Source: Rossellomorea vietnamensis NBRC 101237
GTDB taxonomy: Bacteria; Bacillota; Bacilli; Bacillales; Bacillaceae_B
Assembly (NCBI RefSeq): GCF_001591825.1
Contig: NZ_BCVQ01000041.1
Coordinates: 1 to 34,764, forward strand
Direction: 5' to 3'
Length of the DNA stretch: 34,764 nucleotides
Part shown: one piece after another, positions 24,773 to 31,549 of the stretch
Layout: every line of letters starts with the position of its first letter
Numbering within the stretch: position 1 is the first letter of the stretch
Position numbers and translations under genes: made by a program
The notes under the pieces: model-generated
Told to the model about the DNA's origin: nothing
Database searches by the model: none
The model's input: only the letters and a program-made list of their open reading frames with translations

Positions 24773-25578
24773 AATGTTTTCTCCGCTACACTACCGTTCA
24801 ACAAGCCCCCGATTAGAAGGATTGTTGAGGATATATAAAACCAGACCACCAGTGTAATGACACTCCCCAGCTGACCGTAAAATTGGGAATAATCATTCAA
24901 CTTCACGTACGTTCCATACAGCCACGACACTCCCTGCCACCCGAATGTCGCAACCAATGCGCCAGGGATGACATGGAGAAGCGATATCCTTTTACTTGGA
25001 ACGACCATATACAGAAAGACAAAGAGGATGAACATAAAGACAGAGCTCAATCCCCATTTGCCGATCACCCAGGCCTGACTCCAATCTCCGTTAATTTTCC
25101 CTTCTGTAAATCGTGCATGCCGGACATACTCCTCGACAACCGGTACGATGAGGGAAAACGAAATGAGGATCATGAAGCCGACCGTCAATAGAAGATCATA
25201 CAACAATGCGATGAAAAAAGGTTTCTTCCTTTCAATCCTATATGCCTGATTCAACGAACGGACCATCGATTGGACCGCCATCGAAGAAAGCCAGAAGGTG
25301 AAGAAAATGGAAACCGATAAGACGTCCCCTCTCTGGTCATAGAGAATGCGTTCAATATTATCCTGGATGATGGCGTATGATTTATCAGGGGCAAATGGTT
25401 TGATCAAGAGCAGCACATTGGTCTCCGATATGGGCAGATAACTGATTAATGAAAACACGAAAATCAAAAATGGAAAAATGGATAACAATAAGTAATAGGC
25501 CAACTGCGCTGAATGATCGAAGAAGCGTTCCTTGAAAAATCGAGCAGTCACCGTCTTAATATGTTGTATGATCATCAT
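24766..25578 (-). CDS. YihY/BrkB-family membrane protein (YfkH-like)
   Basis: A 270-residue inner-membrane protein of the YihY/UPF0761 family, once mislabelled ribonuclease BN. It has about six helices. Family landmarks are the N-terminal FFKERFFDHSAQLAYYLLLSIFPFLIF, the MVRSLNQAYR(I) segment after the second helix, VVPSKRISLLHVIPGALVATFGWQ, and the late YGQLGSVITLVVWFYISSTILLIGG. The molecular function is not established; transport or envelope roles have been suggested for relatives. The ATG at 25578 has AGGAG 8 nt upstream. It converges on dtpT and is divergent from kynA. Confidence 0.9.
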   Translation of the reverse strand: MMIIQHIKTVTARFFKERFFDHSAQLAYYLLLSIFPFLIFVFSLISYLPISETNVLLLIKPFAPDKSYAIIQDNIERILYDQRGDVLSVSIFFTFWLSSMAVQSMVRSLNQAYRIERKKPFFIALLYDLLLTVGFMILISFSLIVPVVEEYVRHARFTEGKINGDWSQAWVIGKWGLSSVFMFILFVFLYMVVPSKRISLLHVIPGALVATFGWQGVSWLYGTYVKLNDYSQFYGQLGSVITLVVWFYISSTILLIGGLLNGSVAEKTLK

Positions 25579-25754
25579 GGTTTTAACTCCTAAGCAGGAA
25601 AAGATACTATCATTTTCCCCTTTAAGATACGATTCAATCCACTTTGAACCGTTTTACTGAATTCACGGACTACATGGCGCATCCTCGATGACCATTCCAT
25701 ATTAAATGGAGATTCTCAATAAAATACCGGCCATAAAACCGAAGGAGGATTTAC

Positions 25755-25817
25755 GTGTTCCCTTCAAGAAATATATATAAAAGGGGATCAATCAGTTGCA
25801 TCTCTGAATCTACATAG
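25755..25817 (+). other. Possible 20-codon upstream ORF before kynA
   Basis: A GTG start at 25755 has a very good AAGGAGG 7 nt upstream. It opens 20 codons (MFPSRNIYKRGSISCISEST) and stops with TAG at 25815, 18 nt before the kynA ATG. It contains no tryptophan codon. It may be a regulatory leader peptide or chance; the ribosome site is the only support. Confidence 0.3.
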
Positions 25818-25835
25818 AAGAAAGGGAGAATCATT

Positions 25836-26675
25836 ATGGTTAACAAGAACGATTCCATGGGGAATGAAGAAGTATATACGGATTTTATTAACAGAATGAC
25901 GTATGGTGAATATTTGGGACTGGATACATTATTGGATAGTCAAAAGCGTTTATCCGGTCACCACGATGAAATGTTGTTCATCATCATTCATCAAGTAAGT
26001 GAACTATGGATGAAACTGATCCTGCATGAAACCAGGGCAAGCATCGCCTCCATTCAAAAAGGCGAACTGTCCCCTGCATTTAAAATGCTTGCCAGGGTTT
26101 CAAAAATACAATCCCAGATCATCCATGCATGGGACGTGTTATCGACCCTCACCCCATCAGAGTATGTCCAATTCAGAGACAGCCTTGGTCAAGCCTCCGG
26201 GTTTCAATCCTATCAATACAGGATGATTGAATTCGCCCTGGGATATAAAACCAGCCATGTTCTTAAAATTTACAAGAAAGATCCCGAGTTATTAGCCCAG
26301 CTTACCGAAGCCTATGAGGCCCCTTCCCTTTATGATGTTTCCATCCTTGCTTTGGCGGGTGCAGGGTTGCCAATTCATGAAGATGTAAAGAATCGTGATT
26401 ATACAAAACCCTACAGTGAAGACCAGTCGGTACTCGACGCCTGGACAACCGTCTATAAAAATCCTGATCAGTATTGGGACCTTTATGAGTTGGCTGAAAA
26501 ATTAATCGACATTGAAGATTGGCTTCAGCAATGGCGGTTCCGCCATATGAAAACAGTCGAAAGAATCATCGGCCATAAAATGGGTACCGGTGGCTCCAGC
26601 GGTGTCGGGTATTTAAAAAAAGTGCTTGACCACCGCTTTTTCCCTGAGCTTTGGAACGTGCGTACGAACCTTTGA
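25836..26675 (+). CDS. kynA: Tryptophan 2,3-dioxygenase
   Basis: A 279-residue haem enzyme that oxidises L-tryptophan to N-formylkynurenine, the first step of the kynurenine pathway; it is active as a cytosolic tetramer. Family residues are visible: [20 protein letters not shown] (about 42-61, distal histidine H52), SGFQSYQYR (substrate contacts), and the C-terminal [20 protein letters not shown] with proximal haem ligand H237 followed by SSGVGYL. The length is normal for bacterial TDO. The ATG at 25836 has AAGGGAG 6-7 nt upstream. No kynB or kynU lies nearby, so the rest of the pathway must be elsewhere or absent. An inverted repeat about 70 nt downstream may end the transcript. Confidence 0.95.
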   Translation: MVNKNDSMGNEEVYTDFINRMTYGEYLGLDTLLDSQKRLSGHHDEMLFIIIHQVSELWMKLILHETRASIASIQKGELSPAFKMLARVSKIQSQIIHAWDVLSTLTPSEYVQFRDSLGQASGFQSYQYRMIEFALGYKTSHVLKIYKKDPELLAQLTEAYEAPSLYDVSILALAGAGLPIHEDVKNRDYTKPYSEDQSVLDAWTTVYKNPDQYWDLYELAEKLIDIEDWLQQWRFRHMKTVERIIGHKMGTGGSSGVGYLKKVLDHRFFPELWNVRTNL

Positions 26676-26746
26676 ATCAGCTTTAACATACTCTTTTAAA
26701 CGTTTTCAGAATACATGTACTATTCACATTCTTTTAGCCTATTTTT

Positions 26747-26779
26747 ATTTATGGCAATCCTCAGGGTTGCCATAAATAA
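26747..26779. repeat. Long inverted repeat between kynA and the csp gene
   Basis: Arms TTTATGGCAA / TTGCCATAAA extend outward to TATTTATGGCAATCC / GGGTTGCCATAAATA around a short TCA loop. The repeat is nearly perfect. The right arm holds the -35 element of the csp promoter. T-runs are weak, so it is only a possible terminator for kynA. Confidence 0.65.
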
Positions 26780-26795
26780 ATTTACCTGATAATAT
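26767..26795 (+). promoter_or_regulatory. Candidate promoter of the cold-shock gene
   Basis: TTGCCA (26767-26772), a 17-nt spacer and TAATAT (26790-26795). It predicts a 5' untranslated region of about 115 nt, the length typical of Bacillus csp mRNAs, whose leaders fold differently in the cold. Confidence 0.6.
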
Positions 26796-26917
26796 GTAAT
26801 AGAATTATTTTTGTTCGGAATGGAAGGATGGACAAAGTTTTTAAAGCTTTTCGCCTTGAAGTTACATGAGCAAGAATAGTAATACATTGTGTGGAGAACA
26901 CACGAGGAGGTAACATT

Positions 26918-27118
26918 ATGTTAGAAGGTACAGTAAAATGGTTTAACGCAGAAAAAGGTTTCGGATTCATCGAGCGCGAAGGTGGAGACGACGTGTTCGT
27001 ACACTTCTCAGCTATTCAAGGCGAAGGATTCAAAACTTTAGAAGAAGGTCAAAAAGTTTCTTTTGAAATCGTTCAAGGAAACCGTGGAGACCAAGCAGCT
27101 AACGTAACTAAAGCATAA
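26918..27118 (+). CDS. Cold-shock protein (CspB-like)
   Basis: A 66-residue single OB-fold RNA chaperone that binds single-stranded RNA and DNA. RNP1 is KGFGFIE (residues 13-19) and RNP2 is VFVHF (about 26-30), and the [26 protein letters not shown] core is almost that of B. subtilis CspB. The open frame starts 9 codons earlier, but the ATG at 26918 has GAGGAGGT 6-7 nt upstream and gives the standard length. It is preceded by a long leader and followed by a strong terminator. The codon choice looks highly expressed. Confidence 0.96.
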   Translation: MLEGTVKWFNAEKGFGFIEREGGDDVFVHFSAIQGEGFKTLEEGQKVSFEIVQGNRGDQAANVTKA

Positions 27119-27130
27119 TTTATGCTTACC

Positions 27131-27160
27131 GAAAGACTCTACTCTGTAGAGTCTTTTTTC
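27131..27160 (+). terminator. Terminator of the csp gene
   Basis: Stem AAGACTCTAC / GTAGAGTCTT with a 3-nt loop, followed by TTTTC, 13 nt after the stop. Confidence 0.95.
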
Positions 27161-27223
27161 TTTGCCATCCATTCACAATGTGTATACAATATTCTTAACT
27201 TGTTTTCTGGGAGGATTCTATGT

Positions 27224-27667
27224 ATGGCAAAACACTCGTTTCATATCTCTACTGAATGGCCCGGTCTCAGGAATGATACAGGTACCTTGAGCTCTGAACA
27301 TTTTCATACGAAAATTTCGATCCCACCTGAAATGGACGGTCCAGGAATCGGGACAAACCCTGATGAAATGCTCCTTGGAGCTGCAGCTACATGTTATATC
27401 ATCACGCTTGCTGCTATGCTGGAAAGAAGCCATATAGAGAAAAAAGACTTAACCATGACATCTGAAGGAATTGTAGAAGTGGAAAAAGGGGTCATCACAT
27501 ATAAAGAAATCATTCATCGGCCGATCCTATCACTCGGTTCTGCTGCCAGTGAAAAAGACATCGCACTTTCAAAGAAATTGATGCTGAAAGCTGAACAGTC
27601 ATGTATGATCACACGTGCCCTCAAGGGGAATGTATCGGTGAAGGTAGATCCAGAAATACATATGTAG
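27224..27667 (+). CDS. OsmC-family peroxiredoxin-like protein
   Basis: A 147-residue cytosolic protein of the OsmC/Ohr superfamily, which reduces organic hydroperoxides through two cysteines. Both positions are present: C57 in GAAATCYIITLAAML and C127 in AEQSCMITRAL. The NPDEMLLGAA segment before the first cysteine is typical. The lack of Ohr-specific spacing favours the general OsmC branch. The frame is open from 27122, but the ATG at 27224 has GGGAGG 9 nt upstream and gives the family N-terminus MAKHSFHISTEWPG. Whether it has its own promoter in the roughly 60 nt after the csp terminator could not be settled by eye. Confidence 0.88.
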   Translation: MAKHSFHISTEWPGLRNDTGTLSSEHFHTKISIPPEMDGPGIGTNPDEMLLGAAATCYIITLAAMLERSHIEKKDLTMTSEGIVEVEKGVITYKEIIHRPILSLGSAASEKDIALSKKLMLKAEQSCMITRALKGNVSVKVDPEIHM

Positions 27668-27675
27668 CAAAAAGC

Positions 27676-27710
27676 AAAAAAAGGGCTTCCGGACGGATGC
27701 CCTTCTTTGT
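27676..27710. terminator. Bidirectional terminator between osmC-like and DUF3243 genes
   Basis: Stem AAGGGCTTCC / GGATGCCCTT (27681-27690 and 27695-27704; one mismatch). It is followed by CTTTGTTT on the plus strand and TTTTTTTGC on the minus strand. Confidence 0.88.
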
Positions 27711-27714
27711 TTAC

Positions 27715-28044
27715 TCACGATTCTGCGTGAACAAGTTTAACGAGCATGTGAGAAAGCATATGCTGTTCTTCTTTATTTCCTGCTTTCCATAATTCATATA
27801 ACAGCTTCTCTTCCCTGTTTTTCGGTTCTTCATGAGCTGCAAGATAGTCCCCTACCTTCTGTGCTGCCTTTGCCTGCTGCTCTTCATTCATCCCCAGCTT
27901 ATCTGCTAAGGAAACCTTGTTACCTAAGTATTCTTTGAAATGATCAAAGTTTGAAAGAATGTCCTCTTTTTTATCATTGGACATTCGATCCATCGTACTG
28001 CTTACCTTCGACTCCATCTTTTCTTCTGTGGAATGATTTGCCAT
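27715..28044 (-). CDS. DUF3243-domain protein (YmfJ-like)
   Basis: A 109-residue soluble, mostly helical protein. The DUF3243 core covers about residues 33-107: ILSNFDHFKEYLGNKVSLADKLG, the VGDYLAAHEEPKNREEKLLYELWKAG signature, and HMLSHMLVKLV at the end. B. subtilis YmfJ is the family member I recall. The function is unknown. The start is the ATG at 28044 (MANHSTEEK), with GAGGAGAGG 5-10 nt upstream; the frame is open to 28104 but without a ribosome site there. It is divergent from the SDR-ALDH pair across a 181-nt gap. Confidence 0.87.
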   Translation of the reverse strand: MANHSTEEKMESKVSSTMDRMSNDKKEDILSNFDHFKEYLGNKVSLADKLGMNEEQQAKAAQKVGDYLAAHEEPKNREEKLLYELWKAGNKEEQHMLSHMLVKLVHAES

Positions 28045-28145
28045 GCCAACCTCTCCTCTCACTAATCTACTATGTATATTCCCAGCAAAGGAATTGCTAA
28101 ACATTTATTTTCTTGAATATGGAAAAACATACTCGACTCTCTCTG

Positions 28146-28181
28146 TATTGTTTATTTCCTGCACGTAATGTGTAAACAATA
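28146..28181. repeat. 9-bp inverted repeat upstream of the SDR gene
   Basis: Perfect arms TATTGTTTA (28146-28154) and TAAACAATA (28173-28181) separated by 18 nt, 45 nt before the SDR start. The layout fits an operator with two half-sites or an mRNA hairpin; there is no T-run. Confidence 0.6.
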
Positions 28182-28225
28182 AGGAGGCAATAGAGCTAAA
28201 CAACTTTTAAGGAGGACGAAGGAGT

Positions 28226-28963
28226 ATGAGTTCAAAGAAGGTAGCGATCATTACGGGAGCGAGCAGTGGGATCGGTCAGGCAACAGCAAAGGAATTGGCC
28301 TCTAAGAATATCACGGTGATGCTTGCAGCTAGACGGGAAGAACGATTGAAGGAATTGAAGGATGAAATAGAGCAAATGGGCGGAACGGCCTTTTATCATG
28401 TCACAGACGTGACGAACGTTGAAGAGATGGAACAACTTGCGAAGAAAACCGTAGAAGAAGCCGGCCGGATTGATTTATTGGTCAACAACGCAGGCCTCAT
28501 GCCCCTCTCACTGATAAACAAACGAAAAATCAAAGAATGGGATCAGATGGTTGACGTCAATATTAAAGGGGTACTCTATGGGATATCCGCGGTTCTTCCT
28601 TATATGGAAGATCAGAAGTCAGGACATATCATTAACATTTCATCTGTAGCCGGACATAAAGTGATGCCTGGCAGTTCTGTCTACAGTGGAACCAAATATG
28701 CCGTCAGGGCGATTACAGAAGGCTTGAGACAGGAAATGAATGCATCGCATAACATTCGTACAACGATTATTTGTCCCGGGGCAGTTGCAACAGAGCTGAC
28801 TGAGACCATTACAGACGAAGATATTTTAGCCGCTTTCAAGGATCGGGATATGAAGCCACTGGACAGTGAAAATATCGCCAAAGCAATTTCTTATGCCGTG
28901 GAGCAGCCTGATCATGTAGATGTCAATGAAATCATTGTACGCCCTACCCAGCAGGATATGTAA
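28226..28963 (+). CDS. Classical SDR-family oxidoreductase
   Basis: A 245-residue NAD(P)-dependent short-chain dehydrogenase. It has TGASSGIG (residues 10-17), the NNAG motif (87-90), the catalytic S near 140 (INISSVAG), and Y153/K157 (YSGTK). The AARRE segment after the second strand suggests NADP(H) preference. It resembles B. subtilis SDRs that act on small hydroxy- or oxo-acids or aldehydes, but the substrate is not readable. The ATG at 28226 follows two AGGAGG-like sites (AAGGAGGACGAAGGAG). The aldehyde dehydrogenase starts 23 nt after its stop, so the two form a transcription unit. Confidence 0.9.
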   Translation: MSSKKVAIITGASSGIGQATAKELASKNITVMLAARREERLKELKDEIEQMGGTAFYHVTDVTNVEEMEQLAKKTVEEAGRIDLLVNNAGLMPLSLINKRKIKEWDQMVDVNIKGVLYGISAVLPYMEDQKSGHIINISSVAGHKVMPGSSVYSGTKYAVRAITEGLRQEMNASHNIRTTIICPGAVATELTETITDEDILAAFKDRDMKPLDSENIAKAISYAVEQPDHVDVNEIIVRPTQQDM

Positions 28964-28986
28964 ACAACAAGGAGGAAATGGATTTT

Positions 28987-30453
28987 ATGAATACACAATT
29001 TGATAAACTTTTCATCAATGGTGAATGGCTTGATGGAAGCAGTGAAAAGACAATACCGAATCAGAATCCTTTTGATCATTCTGAAATCGGATCCATTAAA
29101 GCTGCCAGTAAAGAAGATCTCGATAAAGCGTATCAATCAGCACAGGAAGCCCAAAAATCCTGGGCAAATGAGCTTCCTCAAACCAAGAGAGCCATTATGG
29201 AAAAGGCGGTCTCTGTTGTTGAAGAAAATAAGGATTTAATCATTGAATGGCTCATCAAGGAGTCAGGCAGTACGTATATGAAAGCTGCAGGAGAAGTGAC
29301 CGTCTCCATTAATAGCATGAAGGAAGCTGCAACGTATCCCTATAGGATGGAAGGGAAAATCCTGCCTTCCCAAGTTCCCGGTAAGGAAAACAGGGTATAC
29401 AGGGCACCCCTTGGAGTCGTCGGCATCATCAGCCCATGGAATTTCCCCTTCCATCTGGCTGTCCGCTCCATTGCGACTGCTTTGGCTACCGGAAACGGGG
29501 TCGTCGTTAAGCCGGCTACACATACCCCTGTGACTGGCGGGTTATTATTTGCAAGTATATTTGAAGAAGCCGGACTTCCCAAAGGACTTCTTAATGTTGT
29601 AGTAGGAAAAGGGTCGGAAATCGGGGATGATATCGTGACCCACCCCATCCCCCGCTTGATTTCCTTTACAGGATCTACGGAAGTGGGACGCCGCATCGGG
29701 GAACTTGCAGGGAAAAATCTTAAGAAAACGGCTTTAGAGCTCGGTGGCAATAATGTCTTTATCGTACTTGATGATGCAGACCTCGATCAGGCTGTTGAAT
29801 CAGCCCTTTTCGGTAAATTCTATCACCAGGGCCAAATTTGCATGAGCATCAACCGGATCATGGTTCAAAAAGGGATGTATGAAAAATTTGTGGATGCCTT
29901 CGTATCCAGGGTAAAAGAATTACATGTTGGAGATCCCTCGGACAAAAAGACACAAATCGGTCCATTGATCGATCAAAATCAAGTAGACCGGATATTGAAA
30001 GATATTGAAAGCAGCAAGGAAATGGGCGCTGAAGTGGCACTTGGAGGAAATGCAGAAAAGAACTTATTATATCCGACCGTTCTGACCCATGTGACAAATT
30101 CAATGCCGATTGCAAAGAATGAAATTTTCGGACCAGTGGCAGCCATCATACCATTCGATTCCGAAGAAGAAGTTGTAGGGCTGGCTAACGAACATCCTTA
30201 TGGCTTAAGCGGAGCAGTCCATTCTTCATCCATTGAGAGAGCGACGAATGTGGCTCATCAAGTGGAAACCGGGATGATTCATATCAATGACGAACCGGTG
30301 AATGACGAGCCCCATATGCCATTCGGCGGAGAAAAAGATTCAGGACTCGGACGCTTCAACGGGGAATGGGCACTCGAAGAATTCACGACGGTGAAATGGG
30401 TGGCCGTTCAACATAAAAGAAGAGATTATGGTCCTTTTATTGAAAAGAGATAA
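28987..30453 (+). CDS. Aldehyde dehydrogenase (YfmT/benzaldehyde-vanillin dehydrogenase-like)
   Basis: A 488-residue NAD(P)+-dependent aldehyde dehydrogenase that oxidises aldehydes to acids. Active-site residues are N152 (PWNFPFHL), the base E251 (LELGGNN) and nucleophile C285 (QGQICMS); EIFGPV and PFGGEKDSGLGRFNG are also in place. Overall it resembles B. subtilis YfmT, linked to aromatic aldehydes such as vanillin (recalled). The substrate here is unproven. Two ATGs are possible: 28978 is only 2-3 nt from the AAGGAGG site, so 28987 (MNTQFDKLF, 11 nt away) is chosen. It is the second gene of the SDR-ALDH unit and ends in a strong terminator. Confidence 0.92.
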   Translation: MNTQFDKLFINGEWLDGSSEKTIPNQNPFDHSEIGSIKAASKEDLDKAYQSAQEAQKSWANELPQTKRAIMEKAVSVVEENKDLIIEWLIKESGSTYMKAAGEVTVSINSMKEAATYPYRMEGKILPSQVPGKENRVYRAPLGVVGIISPWNFPFHLAVRSIATALATGNGVVVKPATHTPVTGGLLFASIFEEAGLPKGLLNVVVGKGSEIGDDIVTHPIPRLISFTGSTEVGRRIGELAGKNLKKTALELGGNNVFIVLDDADLDQAVESALFGKFYHQGQICMSINRIMVQKGMYEKFVDAFVSRVKELHVGDPSDKKTQIGPLIDQNQVDRILKDIESSKEMGAEVALGGNAEKNLLYPTVLTHVTNSMPIAKNEIFGPVAAIIPFDSEEEVVGLANEHPYGLSGAVHSSSIERATNVAHQVETGMIHINDEPVNDEPHMPFGGEKDSGLGRFNGEWALEEFTTVKWVAVQHKRRDYGPFIEKR

Positions 30454-30454
30454 C

Positions 30455-30486
30455 AAAAAGCGAGTCATGCCGACTCGCTTTTTATT
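30455..30486. terminator. Bidirectional terminator between ALDH gene and nrdB
   Basis: Perfect 12-bp stem AAAAAGCGAGTC / GACTCGCTTTTT with a 5-nt loop. It serves the ALDH gene on the plus strand and nrdAB on the minus strand. Confidence 0.95.
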
Positions 30487-30495
30487 ATCATTCCT

Positions 30496-31533
30496 TTACA
30501 GCTCATCAAATCCATTGGCATCCGATGTTTTCGTGTATTGCCTCGATTTTTGTTCAAAGAAATCGGTCTTTCCCATATCCACTTCCTGATACGCTATGAT
30601 CCATTTGAGCGGATTCGTTCTGTACCCCTCGAATGGTTCGTCAAAACCTAATTGCTTCGCTCTTTTATTGGCCATGAATTTTATATAATCCTCTACATCA
30701 CTCATCAGAAGCCCTTCCACATGGGATCCAATAATCTCCCTCCCCCATTCCATTTCGAGGAGCGCTGCCTGTTTAAATGTTTCCACCCCGAACGTACGCA
30801 GCTCTTCCGTATCATAAGAGGGATTTTCATTCAAAACTTCTTTAAATATCTTTTCAAACAATCCGACATGGAGCTGTTCGTCACGATTGATATAATTAAT
30901 CATCGTGCTCGTTGCGACCATCTTTTGGTTTCTTGCTAAATGATAGAAAAAAGCAAAACCTGAATAGAAGAACAATCCTTCCAGGATGACATCATAAATG
31001 ATTGACTTTAATAGATTCTGAACAGTCGGTGATTCCACAAATCCTTTATAGCCATTTGTGATAAATTCATTCCTTTTTAACAGAATGGGATCGTTCTTCC
31101 AAAAGTCAAACACTTCATTTTGCTCTCTTTTCGACACGATGCTGGATAACACATAACTGTAGGAATGGTTATGCACGACTTCTTGCTGTGCCAGGATGAT
31201 CATCAGGGCATTTAGGCTCGAATCCGTCAGATAATCTGCCACTTTACCCGCATAGTCGGTTTGAACGCTGTCAAGAAGCGCCAGGAGTCCTATGATTTTT
31301 AAAAAGGAGTCCTGCTCGTTCTCAGGTAAAGTAGGGAACTGCTTGATATCTTTAGCCATATTGATTTCAAATGGAGTCCAGAAATTCCCCAGCATCCTTT
31401 TATATTTTGGGTAAGCCCAGGGAAACCGCACGTCATCCCAGTTTAATATATTGGAACTTTTCCCGTTTACGATACCCGTTGATTTATTTGGGGCCAGTGA
31501 ATCAATCAGGACCCGCTGTTTCAATTCTTCCAT
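30496..31533 (-). CDS. nrdB: Ribonucleotide reductase beta subunit, class I (NrdB-like)
   Basis: A 345-residue radical-generating subunit of class I ribonucleotide reductase. The dimetal ligands are all present: D88 (LLDSVQ), E118 and H121 (QQEVVHNH), E185 (ILEGLFFY), E219 and H222 (NRDEQLHV), and the radical tyrosine Y125 (HSYSY). An intact tyrosine argues for a standard tyrosyl-radical enzyme. No nrdI is adjacent, which favours class Ia over the manganese/flavodoxin class Ib usual in bacilli. The start at 31533 (MEELKQRV) is preceded by GGAGGAAGAAGGA. The frame remains open to 31578 inside nrdA, but the 16-nt gap after the nrdA stop and this ribosome site support the shorter form. Confidence 0.93.
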   Translation of the reverse strand: MEELKQRVLIDSLAPNKSTGIVNGKSSNILNWDDVRFPWAYPKYKRMLGNFWTPFEINMAKDIKQFPTLPENEQDSFLKIIGLLALLDSVQTDYAGKVADYLTDSSLNALMIILAQQEVVHNHSYSYVLSSIVSKREQNEVFDFWKNDPILLKRNEFITNGYKGFVESPTVQNLLKSIIYDVILEGLFFYSGFAFFYHLARNQKMVATSTMINYINRDEQLHVGLFEKIFKEVLNENPSYDTEELRTFGVETFKQAALLEMEWGREIIGSHVEGLLMSDVEDYIKFMANKRAKQLGFDEPFEGYRTNPLKWIIAYQEVDMGKTDFFEQKSRQYTKTSDANGFDEL

Positions 31534-31549
31534 TTTCCTTCTTCCTCCC

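Noticed and set aside
25700..25735. Fur-box-like sequence (TGGAGATTCTCAATA) upstream of kynA
   Set aside because: Too few matches to the 7-1-7 consensus, and kynA is not an expected iron-regulated gene.
28151..28177. SigB-like promoter (GTTTAT - 14 nt - GTGTAA) upstream of the SDR gene
   Set aside because: The -10 matches only 4 of 6 positions of GGGTAT and the site coincides with the inverted repeat, which explains it as well.
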